This document shows positions 16,957-24,537 of a stretch of 51,834 bases of DNA, piece by piece. Both the position numbers and the translations under genes were made by a program. Source of the stretch: JAFGRR01 sp964563855. Lineage in GTDB: Bacteria > Planctomycetota > Phycisphaerae > UBA1845 > Fen-1342. The stretch is taken from contig CAZLYU010000024.1 of assembly GCA_964563855.1 (NCBI GenBank), positions 1-51,834 on the forward strand, written 5' to 3'. The notes beneath the pieces were generated by a model. That model searched no databases, was not told the DNA's origin, and worked only from the letters and a program-made list of their open reading frames with translations. Position 1 is the first letter of the stretch; every line of letters begins with the position of its first letter.

Positions 16957-18321
16957 TTAAACCACACCCTGATCGAGCATGGCGTTCGCAACCTTCAAGA
17001 ACCCGGCGATGTTCGCGCCGCTCGCGTAGTCGTCCTTGCGACCATACTTCTCCGCGGTTTCGCGACAGGTGCTGTGAATGTTGACCATGATTTGCTTCAG
17101 ACGCGCGTCGACCTCTTCACGCGGCCACTGAATCATCATCGCGTTCTGACTCATCTCGAGCCCGCTCACCGCGACGCCGCCCGCGTTGGCCGCCTTACCC
17201 GGCGCAAACAGAACTTTGCTTTCCTGCAAGATGTTCACCGCTTCCGGCGTGCAGGGCATGTTGGCGCCTTCGGCCACGCAGATGCAGCCGTGCTTCGCAA
17301 GCGCCTGGGCGTCTTCGCCGTTCAGCTCGTTCTGCGTCGCGCACGGCAGGGCGACCTCACACGGCACGTGCCATTGCGCGTTCGTGTCGCCGCCTTTCAC
17401 GTCGGTGTACGTCGCTCGCGGGTACTTCTCGCCATACTCACGCAGCCGGCCGCGCTTCACGTTCTTTAGCTTCATGATGTAGTCGAGCTTCTCGCGGTCG
17501 ATACCGTCCTCGTCGTGAATCCAGCCACTCGAGTCGGACATCGTCACCACGCGTCCGCCGAGTTCGATCACTTTCTCGGCAGCGTACTGCGCCACGTTGC
17601 CGCTGCCGGAAATCGCGACGCGCTTCCCCTCGAACGAGTCGTCGCGCGTCTCGAGCACTTGCTCCGCGAAGTAGACGGCGCCGTAGCCGGTCGCTTCCGG
17701 GCGGATCAGACTGCCGCCCCAGGCCAGGTTCTTGCCCGTCAGCACGCCTTCAAACCGACGCGTCAGGCGCTTGTACTGGCCGAACATATAGCCGATCTCG
17801 CGACCGCCGACGCCGATGTCGCCCGCCGGCACATCAATGCACGCGCCGATGTGACGGTGCAGTTCGGTCATGAAGCTTTGGCAGAACCGCATCACCTCCA
17901 TGTCCGACTTGCCGTGCGGATCAAAGTCCGACCCACCCTTGCCGCCGCCGATGGGCAACGTGGTCAGTGCGTTCTTGAAGATCTGCTCAAACCCGAGAAA
18001 CTTGATGATGCTGAGCGACACCGACGGGTGGAAGCGCAGACCGCCCTTGTACGGACCGAGCGTGCTGCTGAACTCGACCCGCATCCCGCGGTTGACCTGC
18101 ACGTCGCCCCGATCATCAACCCACGGCACGCGAAACAGGATGACCCGTTCCGGCTCAACGAGGCGCTCCAGCACCGCGGCCTGCACAAACTCGGGATGCT
18201 GCTGCATCACGGGCTCGAGCGACTCAGCCACCTCCTGCACCGCCTGCAGAAACTCTTTCTCCGACGCGTTCTTCGTGATCACCGAATTCATGAAGGTGGA
18301 TAGAGACCAAGGTCCTGTCAT
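16957..18321 (-). CDS. gdhA: NADP-type glutamate dehydrogenase, copy 2
   Basis: A 454-residue glutamate dehydrogenase closely related to copy 1 and, by eye, closer to E. coli GdhA. It has YKGGLRFH, PIGGGKGGSDFDP, DVPAGDIGVGGREIG, the SGSGNVA dinucleotide turn and SDSSG at residues 262-266, the NADP-type arrangement, with the lysine of KLK retained. It would assimilate ammonium using NADPH. The ATG at 18321 is preceded by AGGAG at 9 bases; an ATG ten codons later lacks one. As the first gene of the leftward pair it probably drives copy 1 as well. The divergent DtxR-family gene starts 230 bases away. Confidence 0.93.
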   Translation of the reverse strand: MTGPWSLSTFMNSVITKNASEKEFLQAVQEVAESLEPVMQQHPEFVQAAVLERLVEPERVILFRVPWVDDRGDVQVNRGMRVEFSSTLGPYKGGLRFHPSVSLSIIKFLGFEQIFKNALTTLPIGGGKGGSDFDPHGKSDMEVMRFCQSFMTELHRHIGACIDVPAGDIGVGGREIGYMFGQYKRLTRRFEGVLTGKNLAWGGSLIRPEATGYGAVYFAEQVLETRDDSFEGKRVAISGSGNVAQYAAEKVIELGGRVVTMSDSSGWIHDEDGIDREKLDYIMKLKNVKRGRLREYGEKYPRATYTDVKGGDTNAQWHVPCEVALPCATQNELNGEDAQALAKHGCICVAEGANMPCTPEAVNILQESKVLFAPGKAANAGGVAVSGLEMSQNAMMIQWPREEVDARLKQIMVNIHSTCRETAEKYGRKDDYASGANIAGFLKVANAMLDQGVV

Positions 18322-18355
18322 GGGCCAGCTCCTGCGCGTGAGGTGTGGGATGCGA

Positions 18356-18370
18356 CCGGCGAATCGCCGG
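18356..18370. promoter_or_regulatory. 15-bp palindrome in the gdhA2/dtxR divergent region
   Basis: CCGGCGA-A-TCGCCGG is a perfect inverted repeat around one central base, 35 bases upstream of the gdhA2 start. A second hairpin (CGCCGC at 18417-18422 with GCGGCG at 18430-18435) lies nearby. The first could be an operator for either gene. Its sequence does not resemble known DtxR-family boxes, and GC-rich DNA yields such repeats by chance. Confidence 0.3.
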
Positions 18371-18488
18371 GGGTGTGTCGGTCGGAGATGTGTGTGTTGT
18401 CCCGCATGCGTCCTGTCGCCGCTGCTCCCGCGGCGAACGCATTCTCGCACGCGCCGCGCGCGCCTACAACCCGGCGCCGCTGCAAGAT

Positions 18489-18518
18489 TTCGCGTCACCG
18501 CGCTGATCCAGCTATCAT
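18489..18518 (+). promoter_or_regulatory. Possible promoter of the DtxR-family gene
   Basis: TATCAT at 18513-18518 matches five of six bases of the sigma-70 -10 box, 33 bases before the ATG. The -35 region, TTTCGC at 18489-18494 with an 18-base spacer, is a poor match, so an activator or another sigma factor may be involved. Confidence 0.3.
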
Positions 18519-18551
18519 GCCATCGGCGCCAACGCCGCCGCGGATTGCAAC

Positions 18552-19103
18552 ATGGACGTTTGGAAACAGTACGAAGAAAACGAAATCAGCCACAGCGCCG
18601 CCCATCACCTCATGGCGGCTGATGAACTCATCGGTCGGCTGGGATACGCCCGCGTCTCCGACATCGCACGATTGCTGAACATCACCCGCGGTAGCGTCTC
18701 AATCTCACTGCAGCCGCTCAAAAAGCAGGGGCTCATGCTCCAGGATGAGAACCGGCATCTGCGGCTCAGCGAGAGCGGGCAGGCGCTGGTCGACGCGATC
18801 AAGACCAAGCGACTCTTGCTGCAGCGCCTGTTTTGCGAGGTGCTGGGCCTCTCGCCCGAGCAGGCCGACGTGGATGCCTGCAAGATCGAGCACCTGATCA
18901 GCAACGATGCCGCCGAACGCTTGGTGCAGCTCTTCCGATTCGTCGACTCCGGCGCCGCCGACGACTTTGTCGTCGCGTTGAGTCGTTACCATGCCGACTG
19001 CGGGCACGATCCGTCGGATTGCCGCACCTGCGGCAGCGCCTGCTACCACGAGAGTATTCGCCGCCCCGACACCCCCTTCCCACCCCCCAATACCGAGGGC
19101 TAA
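18552..19103 (+). CDS. DtxR/MntR-family metal-dependent regulator with Cys/His-rich tail
   Basis: A 183-residue transcriptional regulator. Residues about 25-80 form the winged helix (RVSDIARLLNITRGSVSISL, QPLKKQGLMLQDENRHLRLS), followed by the dimerisation/metal part with CKIEHLISNDAAERL, which keeps the Cys-x-x-Glu-His ligands of DtxR (C102, E105, H106). By alignment, the DtxR ancillary-site His79 and His98 positions are Lys and Asp here. The C-terminus adds CGHDPSDCRTCGSACYH, four Cys and two His in 17 residues, which could bind zinc or an Fe-S cluster; this is not part of classic DtxR. It precedes a ferritin-like gene by 7 bases, so it probably controls iron or manganese homeostasis. Confidence 0.85.
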   Translation: MDVWKQYEENEISHSAAHHLMAADELIGRLGYARVSDIARLLNITRGSVSISLQPLKKQGLMLQDENRHLRLSESGQALVDAIKTKRLLLQRLFCEVLGLSPEQADVDACKIEHLISNDAAERLVQLFRFVDSGAADDFVVALSRYHADCGHDPSDCRTCGSACYHESIRRPDTPFPPPNTEG

Positions 19104-19110
19104 ATCCATC

Positions 19111-19536
19111 GTGGCCGACGCACCCAGCACGCCGGATATCGTCCAAGACCTCAACAAACTCTACGCCGAGGAGGTCGAGGCCAGCCTACGCTACCTGCAC
19201 CTCATGGCGGCGGTGCGTGGCCTCGACCGCATGATGGTTGAGCCGATTCTGCGACAAGCGTTCGATGAAACCATCGATCACGCGCGCACGATTGCTCAAA
19301 AGCTGCGCACCCTCGGCGCGGCGCCAGAGCTGAAAGTCGACCTGCACCTCGCACCCGAGCGCGTCAGTGGTCGCGAAGCGCTCGAGATCGCGTTGACCTT
19401 CGAAGAGGCGGCCCTCGAGGCTTACCAGGACATGCTGCGCCGCTGCCAAGGCGACGTTGTGCTGGAGGAGTTCATCCGCCAGCAGATCGCCGCCGAAGCC
19501 CAGCATGTCGCCGAACTAAAAGACTATCTCGCCTGA
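19111..19536 (+). CDS. Ferritin-like (bacterioferritin-type) protein
   Basis: A 141-residue four-helix-bundle protein of the ferritin-like superfamily, expected to bind or oxidise iron. Helix 1 has LNKLYAEEVEASLRYLHLMA with the usual ligand Glu. Helix 2 reads FDETIDHARTIAQKL, where bacterioferritins usually have E-x-x-H; here a Thr occupies the Glu position, with a Glu one residue earlier. Helix 3 has TFEEAALEAYQ, and helix 4 AAEAQHVAELKDYL with a normal E-x-x-H. No haem Met can be assigned. The GTG at 19111 starts 7 bases after the DtxR-family stop with GAGGG upstream, so the two are probably co-transcribed. Confidence 0.78.
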   Translation: MADAPSTPDIVQDLNKLYAEEVEASLRYLHLMAAVRGLDRMMVEPILRQAFDETIDHARTIAQKLRTLGAAPELKVDLHLAPERVSGREALEIALTFEEAALEAYQDMLRRCQGDVVLEEFIRQQIAAEAQHVAELKDYLA

Positions 19537-19598
19537 TCGCAGCCGAACGCCGGAGTCACCACCCGCCGGTGAACGCTACACTGACGCGCCTGCACGCA

Positions 19599-19672
19599 GC
19601 GCCCGTAGCTCAATTGGATAGAGCAACGGCCTTCTAAGCCGTAGGTTGCAGGTTCGAGTCCTGCCGGGCGTG
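19599..19672 (+). tRNA. tRNA-Arg (anticodon UCU)
   Basis: A full cloverleaf can be drawn. The acceptor stem GCGCCCG pairs with CGGGCGT (one G-U), the D-arm GCTC/GAGC has an AATTGGATA loop, the anticodon arm is ACGGC-CTTCTAA-GCCGT with UCU at positions 34-36, and the T-arm is GCAGG-TTCGAGT-CCTGC. G is the discriminator base; CCA is not encoded. It reads AGA codons, which are rare in this GC-rich genome. Confidence 0.97.
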
Positions 19673-19721
19673 CTCGACTGTGCCGCGCGCATCACGCGAC
19701 CGCCGTGCGGTCCGGCGCGGC

Positions 19722-20189
19722 CTACCACGCAAATGACGGTTCAAAGACCATTTCCTGCAGCACGCGCGCCCACCAGCCCACCAGCGCGACGCTGATCGCC
19801 GCTCCGAGCCACTGCAGCGTGTTCGTCGTTCGTTCCGCCGCCTTCCCGATCAGACCCAGCGCAACAATCGTGAACACCAGCAGCCCCGCCCCGCGCACCA
19901 GCGCCAGCGCCGGCGCGCCAAACGTCTCATACGCTGCACGCGCCACCGGATTCGCCTCCCCGTGCGGGCCGTGCAGCCCGAGCCACAGCTTTGTCAGGTT
20001 GTAGTCATGAACCGCCGCCGCCCACGTAATCGCAAGACAGGCGCTGTGCAGCAGCACGATTCCGAGACGGCTGTGCGAAGGCAGTGCGATCCACGGTTGA
20101 AGGGAGCCGCTGCCGCGATCGACGACGCCCGCTTCCCTAACGCCGGCGTGCTCGGCCAGCAGCGCGTGGTGTGAGATAGCCCATCGCAT
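19722..20189 (-). CDS. Small membrane protein, DUF5658-like
   Basis: About 155 residues with three hydrophobic segments: LGIVLLHSACLAITWAAAV, APALALVRGAGLLVFTIVALGLI and the C-terminal LGAAISVALVGWWARVL. A loop with GEANPVARAAYETFGAPAL carries the E-A-N-P signature that I associate with DUF5658 membrane proteins. ATG 20189 has CGGAG 7 bases upstream; earlier ATGs at 20222 and 20231 lack one. Function unknown. It is convergent with the tRNA gene and divergent from the acetyltransferase. Confidence 0.65.
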   Translation of the reverse strand: MRWAISHHALLAEHAGVREAGVVDRGSGSLQPWIALPSHSRLGIVLLHSACLAITWAAAVHDYNLTKLWLGLHGPHGEANPVARAAYETFGAPALALVRGAGLLVFTIVALGLIGKAAERTTNTLQWLGAAISVALVGWWARVLQEMVFEPSFAW

Positions 20190-20332
20190 GACGTCGCTCC
20201 GTTGGTCATTCTGCAAATCCATAGACGACATCGCGCGATTTCTTGCCAGAATCTGACCCGCCGCGTGGTAACGCTTACCGTATGGAGCGCTCGCCTTTCA
20301 TTGCCGGCCCCGATCGCCCGAGGAGCAGCGCC

Positions 20333-20860
20333 ATGGATGCGCATCGCGAAGCAAACTCACAGCCGTCCGCAGAAGCCGCGCGTCGCCCGCCCGCCATCGT
20401 GTTGGTTCGCGAGGCGAATCCAAGCGACGCAGAGCAAGTCGAGGCAGTGATCGCTGACGGGCTCGCGACGCTGCGCAGCGTTTATCGGCCGCGCCACGAT
20501 CGAGCCCAGGCGCCGGCGGTAGGGGGGCGCATGCGCCTCGTCGCCGACGTCGACGGCCGCCCCGTCGGCACGTGTCTCGTCGAACGGCGCGACGACGCAC
20601 TCCACGTGCGCGAGCTCTACGTGCACTCAGATCAGCGACGGCGCGGCGTAGCGCGCGCCATCTTCGACTGGCTGGCCCAACGCGCACGAATGGTCGGCTG
20701 CCGCGCCGTCACGCTCTACGCCATTGCCGAGACCGGGAACGTGGCTCACTTCCAGCGTTGCGGTTTCAGCGTCCACACTATCGAAACCACGCACGAGTTC
20801 GTTTCGACGACCGATGAGCGGCAGCTCCTGCACGACGTGTTCATGCGCCGCCCCCTCTAG
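20333..20860 (+). CDS. GNAT-family N-acetyltransferase
   Basis: A 175-residue acetyl-CoA-dependent acyltransferase of unknown substrate. The acetyl-CoA site is seen in LHVRELYVHSDQRRRGVARA (motif A, with QRRRGVA as the pyrophosphate loop), followed by the helix IFDWLAQRARMVGCRAVTLY and motif B AIAETGNVAHFQRCGF. ATG 20333 has GAGGAG 8-9 bases upstream; the frame is open upstream to 20243 without such a site. It stands alone between a DUF5658-like gene and a DUF5958-like gene. Confidence 0.88.
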   Translation: MDAHREANSQPSAEAARRPPAIVLVREANPSDAEQVEAVIADGLATLRSVYRPRHDRAQAPAVGGRMRLVADVDGRPVGTCLVERRDDALHVRELYVHSDQRRRGVARAIFDWLAQRARMVGCRAVTLYAIAETGNVAHFQRCGFSVHTIETTHEFVSTTDERQLLHDVFMRRPL

Positions 20861-20891
20861 AGTCGCTTCAGCCAAATGCGAACGGGGGGCG

Positions 20892-21359
20892 TCAGGACCA
20901 GAAAAACCCCATCCACCCGCGTCGCCGGCGGCCAAGCGCGCGGCGAATGCTCAGTTCGGCGGTCAGGTCGCCGTGCCACCAATGCTCGCACCCCTCGCGG
21001 CATTCGGTTTCGCGTCGTCGCAGATCGGCGTTTCGAAACGTCAGCATCACTGCCTTGAACGCGTCGAGGCGATGCTCGCGCGCCTGTACGCCCATCTGCT
21101 GCAATCCACTTTCCAACGGCTCCCAATGCAACAGCTTCCTCACCGGATGCGTGTCGTCGAGTTCGATGGCGTCCACCGCAGCCTCGGCGTCCTCCGAAGT
21201 CGGCTCAGCCGCGCGCACCATCCGCATTAGCACCGCGAAGACGCGCACCCGCGCCGCGGGTGAGCAGTGCGCATACCACCACGCCGCGGATTCCAATGCG
21301 ACCAAGCCGTTCGCGGTGCGGTTCAGGAGCAACTCGATCTGGAACGTCGACCAGCGCAT
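20892..21359 (-). CDS. DUF5958-like protein
   Basis: A 155-residue protein of unknown function. The segment TFRNADLRRRETECREGCEH followed by WWHGDL matches the C-terminal pattern I recall for DUF5958 (ADARRRE...C..GC.HWWH), which may be a small metal-binding motif. The N-terminal half (FQIELLLNRTANGLVALESA) is helical. The ATG at 21359 is chosen because the frame upstream of it is low-complexity and Arg/Ser-rich; no clear Shine-Dalgarno is present, so the start is uncertain. The tail RRALGRRRRGWMGFFWS is basic and aromatic. Confidence 0.6.
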   Translation of the reverse strand: MRWSTFQIELLLNRTANGLVALESAAWWYAHCSPAARVRVFAVLMRMVRAAEPTSEDAEAAVDAIELDDTHPVRKLLHWEPLESGLQQMGVQAREHRLDAFKAVMLTFRNADLRRRETECREGCEHWWHGDLTAELSIRRALGRRRRGWMGFFWS

Positions 21360-22103
21360 CGCGTCGGTTTCGCGAGACGACCGGCTGCGTCTGACGGCGG
21401 GTTTGAACGGACGTTGGCGCTGCCTCAAGACCTCGTGACCGGTGTCGTCTTTGTCAACCGAGCCGACCGCGAGTGAGGTCCCGCGAGTCGCCGCACCCCG
21501 ACGCGGAGGCACGTGAGCCACGGACGTTCGGCGTGAGCAGCTCAGCAACCGGATGGTTGCCGCGCTCGCCCTTGTCGCGCTTGGAACGTTGGCTGGCCGC
21601 CTCATGGTTGTCGGACTCTCGCTGGGGTTTGACATGTGGCCGCTCCGGACTCGTCGAACCCGCGGGCTTGAAACCGCTCGCTGACTTAGTCGTCGTACTT
21701 GTCATTTATGCAATAGGTTTGCAGACGACGTCGCGATTTGTCCGCGTTTGTGGGGCAAACGGTGGCCCCAGTCGTCGCCGGCGCGGCCGCGTCCGGCTCA
21801 CGGGCGGCCATTGTCATACGCGGCGGAGCATCCGCTGCCGCTCGCGGATGACGAACGTCGCGCAGCTTCTGCCTTTGCTACTTACCGCGTCGCGCAGAAA
21901 ACTGCTCGAATACGCCCAGAACGAGGTCTCGCGCAAGATTCCGGCGCAAACCACGCTGAATTGCTTGACGACCGATACAAACACGGTCAAGCCCGGGCGC
22001 GAGCACACCGATAGCGAACACTGTCGCAAGATTGACGCGACCGCCGCGGCGCGCCTGGATTCTCGACGCCGCTGCTGTCCACACCAGGCGAAGTGAGGCG
22101 ACT
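21360..22103. other. Long stretch with no supported gene
   Basis: About 744 bases between a divergent pair. Frames are open for 60-200 codons on both strands but have repetitive Arg/Ser/Pro composition and no homology that I recognise. One minus-strand frame (21705-21454, 83 residues, starting MTSTTTKSASGFKPAGS) has the composition of a disordered protein but no ribosome site. An AT-rich patch at 21690-21722 (ACTTGTCATTTATGCAATAGG) could hold a promoter. The stretch might be a decayed gene. Confidence 0.35.
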
Positions 22104-23279
22104 GTGAAAGACGATTCAGCGATCAAGACCAGTACGACGCGTCGCCCGGGTCAGACCGGCGTGAGCGGCCAAGCCACCAAAGCGACCAAGTCCTCGAAGC
22201 CGGGACAGTCAAACGACCCGGCGCCGCCAGTCTCACGCGGACTGTCGAGTTTAGGACGCGGTGAAGAGCCGTTCTTCGACGAGCGCAACGACGTTTTGTC
22301 CGTCGTCAGCGAACTCGAGGATCAGCTCGACCGTTATCAGGAGATTCGAGAGTCGCTCGAGCGCGATCTCGCCGGCCGGGCCGATGATCTCCAAGCGGCG
22401 CAGCAGCGTACGCAAGAGCTCGAATGGCAGACGGTGACGCTGCAGACCCGCATCGAAGCCCTCGAGCAGGTCAAGCAGGAGGCGACGCTGCTCGAAGAGG
22501 AGCTCGCCGAAACTCAGCGCAAAGCGCAGCACGCCGCCGACGAACTCGCCGCCGTGCAGCAAGACAATCAGCGCTTGGCTGGCGAAGTCAAGAACGCCAA
22601 CAAACAGCTCGAGTCACTGTGGCAGATTCGCAAGGAGCGCGACGGCTTGCTCAAAGACGTAAAGGTCTTTGAGGGTAAGATCGCCACGCTCAAGCGCGAG
22701 CAGCAGGACCTTACGGAAAACACCAGCGTGCTGCACGAGCGGCTGCGCGAGGCCGAGCTCAACTTCGACGAAAGCCGCAAGCTGCGCGAACAGGCCGAAG
22801 TTGATCTACGCACCGCCGAGGATCGCAGCAACGAACTGCAACGCGTGCAGGAAGAGCTGATCGACAAGATCGACAGTCTGCGGACCGACAAGAAGGCCCT
22901 GCAGACCAACGTCCTGCACCTCGAACGCGAGAACAACCGCCTGACCGAGCAACGCCGCTTCCTCGAAACCGAGATCATGTCGTTGCGGAACATGAACCGC
23001 AGCGCCGAGGCCGCGCTCGGCAACGTCAAGAAGGCTTTCTCCGAGGTCCGCGTCGCACTCTCCGAAACCAAGGCCCGCGTCCGTCGACGCACGGTCGGAG
23101 TCCGCAGTCGCACGCTCGACGCCATAGACGCGGCGATCGATCCAGAGCTGGTCACCGCCAGCTTCGAAACCAGCACGGTCGTCAAGGACGACGCTGTGCA
23201 GCGCGGCGACGCTCCGGCCTCGAACGAGCCGGCCGCCGACGCGTCCTCCCCTGGCACGGAAGACAGGGACGACGCATGA
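22104..23279 (+). CDS. Long coiled-coil protein
   Basis: A 391-residue protein, almost entirely coiled coil from about residue 60 to 330 with strong heptads (for example EDQLDRYQEIRESLERDLAG, LRTAEDRSNELQRVQEELID). The first 55 residues are Lys/Thr/Gln-rich and disordered; the last 40 are Ala/Asp/Glu-rich. There is no signal peptide or membrane helix, so it is probably cytoplasmic and structural or scaffolding. GTG 22104 has GAGG about 6 bases upstream. Its downstream side runs into the assembly gap, so any operon partner may be missing. Confidence 0.75.
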   Translation: MKDDSAIKTSTTRRPGQTGVSGQATKATKSSKPGQSNDPAPPVSRGLSSLGRGEEPFFDERNDVLSVVSELEDQLDRYQEIRESLERDLAGRADDLQAAQQRTQELEWQTVTLQTRIEALEQVKQEATLLEEELAETQRKAQHAADELAAVQQDNQRLAGEVKNANKQLESLWQIRKERDGLLKDVKVFEGKIATLKREQQDLTENTSVLHERLREAELNFDESRKLREQAEVDLRTAEDRSNELQRVQEELIDKIDSLRTDKKALQTNVLHLERENNRLTEQRRFLETEIMSLRNMNRSAEAALGNVKKAFSEVRVALSETKARVRRRTVGVRSRTLDAIDAAIDPELVTASFETSTVVKDDAVQRGDAPASNEPAADASSPGTEDRDDA

Positions 23280-23492
23280 GCCGGGGCCGCTAAATGGCGG
23301 TAGGCCAAGGACGGCCGACGGCGATGCATCTGAAGTGGGCGGGCGGTCGGGAACGAACCCCCCCCCCCCCCATATTTTTAACCCCCCCCCCCCCCCCACC
23401 CGCCCAACACCCNNNNNNNNNNCCGCGCGGCGGGGGTCTACGCTTGCTTCGGGGCGGCGGGCCGCACCCCCCCCCCCCCCCGCCCCATTGTT
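23280..23492. other. Low-complexity region with assembly gap
   Basis: Ten Ns (23413-23422) are flanked by C homopolymers at 23358-23371 (14 C), 23382-23397 (16 C) and 23467-23481 (15 C). Such runs at contig ends usually reflect low-quality joins. No gene is called here; the true length and content are unknown, and the 3' end of the Nudix gene lies just beyond. Confidence 0.9.
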
Positions 23493-23948
23493 TTATGCCC
23501 CCGCAGCCCGCCAGCTCGCATCCGCGAGCAGCCCCGCTCCCACCGTTTCGATGAACACGCGATTGGTCGGCAGCAGATTCGGCAGCGCCAGAAGTTCCTC
23601 CGGCGTCAGCCATGCGATTGCCGCCACTTCCGCGGGGTTGGCGACCAGCCCATCGCTTCGCAGCGTCGCCAGCCACCACTCCAGGTGCAGGCCGCCGTCG
23701 GACGCTGTAAAGCGCCACACGCATCGCTGCGGTGCGATCTCGCCGCCCACCTCTTCGCGGAACTCGCGCACCAGCGCGGTCGCCGACGACTCGCCCGCCT
23801 CGATCGCGCCGCCGACAAAACACCATGCAAGCGGCGCCGACACGATCGCCGAGCGCTGGATGACGAGGAATCTGTCCTCCCGCATCGTTACCGCCACCAC
23901 GCCGCGCCGCGCGCCGGGCGCCGGCGTCGGTCCGAACGCGGGCGTCAC
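23493..23948 (-). CDS. Nudix hydrolase
   Basis: A 151-residue Nudix enzyme, which hydrolyses nucleoside diphosphates linked to another moiety. The Nudix box GX5EX7REUXEEXGU is complete as GAIEAGESSATALVREFREE then VGG. It is preceded by the beta-strand RRGVVAVTMREDRFLVIQRS and followed by a typical C-terminal helix (AWLTPEELLALPNLLP). Substrate unknown. The GTG start is 8 bases after the upstream lipoprotein stop, so the two are likely co-transcribed. Its stop codon is 12 bases from a C homopolymer near the assembly gap, so the last residues deserve caution. Confidence 0.88.
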   Translation of the reverse strand: MTPAFGPTPAPGARRGVVAVTMREDRFLVIQRSAIVSAPLAWCFVGGAIEAGESSATALVREFREEVGGEIAPQRCVWRFTASDGGLHLEWWLATLRSDGLVANPAEVAAIAWLTPEELLALPNLLPTNRVFIETVGAGLLADASWRAAGA

Positions 23949-23956
23949 GCCCGGAG

Positions 23957-24316
23957 CTACTGCTTTTTCATGGTCACGGTCCAGGCTTCGCCCTCGTCCG
24001 TCAGGCCGCGCACGTGCAGCTCGCCGCCCAACTCGACGTCTGCATCATATGTCACCGTCTTGCCACGCTCGTCCGCAAACGTGAGCTTCCCGTTGGCGTA
24101 CGTATACGCGCCCGCGGACATGTGCTGGCCTTCGGCGTAGACGACGGAAGCCTCGTACGCCCCGTCATCCTTGAACTCGACCCACGCCACGTTAAACGTA
24201 CCCTCGAGCGACTCGGGCTGGGCTTCAACGGTTTTCCAACGCCCCTCAATGCCTGCGCAGCCCGTCAAACCAGCCATTGCCGCAAATGCCGCCGCGATTG
24301 ATATTGCACGCGTCAT
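23957..24316 (-). CDS. Small lipoprotein of unknown function
   Basis: 119 residues with a lipoprotein signal peptide ending in the lipobox LTGC (residues 17-20). The mature part starts AGIEGRWKTVEAQPESLEGT and continues as a chain of beta-strands (WVEFKDDGAYEASVVYAEGQ, ANGKLTFADERGKTVTYDAD), a pattern of small lipocalin-like or 'TIGR03067-type' domains; the family is not certain. GGAGA lies 6 bases upstream of the ATG. It is the first gene of a pair with the Nudix hydrolase. Confidence 0.7.
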   Translation of the reverse strand: MTRAISIAAAFAAMAGLTGCAGIEGRWKTVEAQPESLEGTFNVAWVEFKDDGAYEASVVYAEGQHMSAGAYTYANGKLTFADERGKTVTYDADVELGGELHVRGLTDEGEAWTVTMKKQ

Positions 24317-24537
24317 GCTCGGTCTCCAGCGTCCAAACCCGCGTCCCGTCGCGGCGAACGCCGCGCTCCAAAAGCCGAATTATCGGTAGCGCTCGGCCAA
24401 GAGCAAGCGTGGTTCGACTTTGCGTGCGCCGCAGTCCGCCGTAGCATCCAAAGTCAGCGAGGAATGCACTGGCCGCCGCCTGCGACGCCCCGGCGCCACG
24501 CACTGACAACCTCCCAACCACGACAGGAGCCGTGAGA

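Noticed and set aside
21454..21705. 83-residue minus-strand frame in the gene-free stretch
   Set aside because: No ribosome site and disordered composition; kept only as a remark in the intergenic entry.
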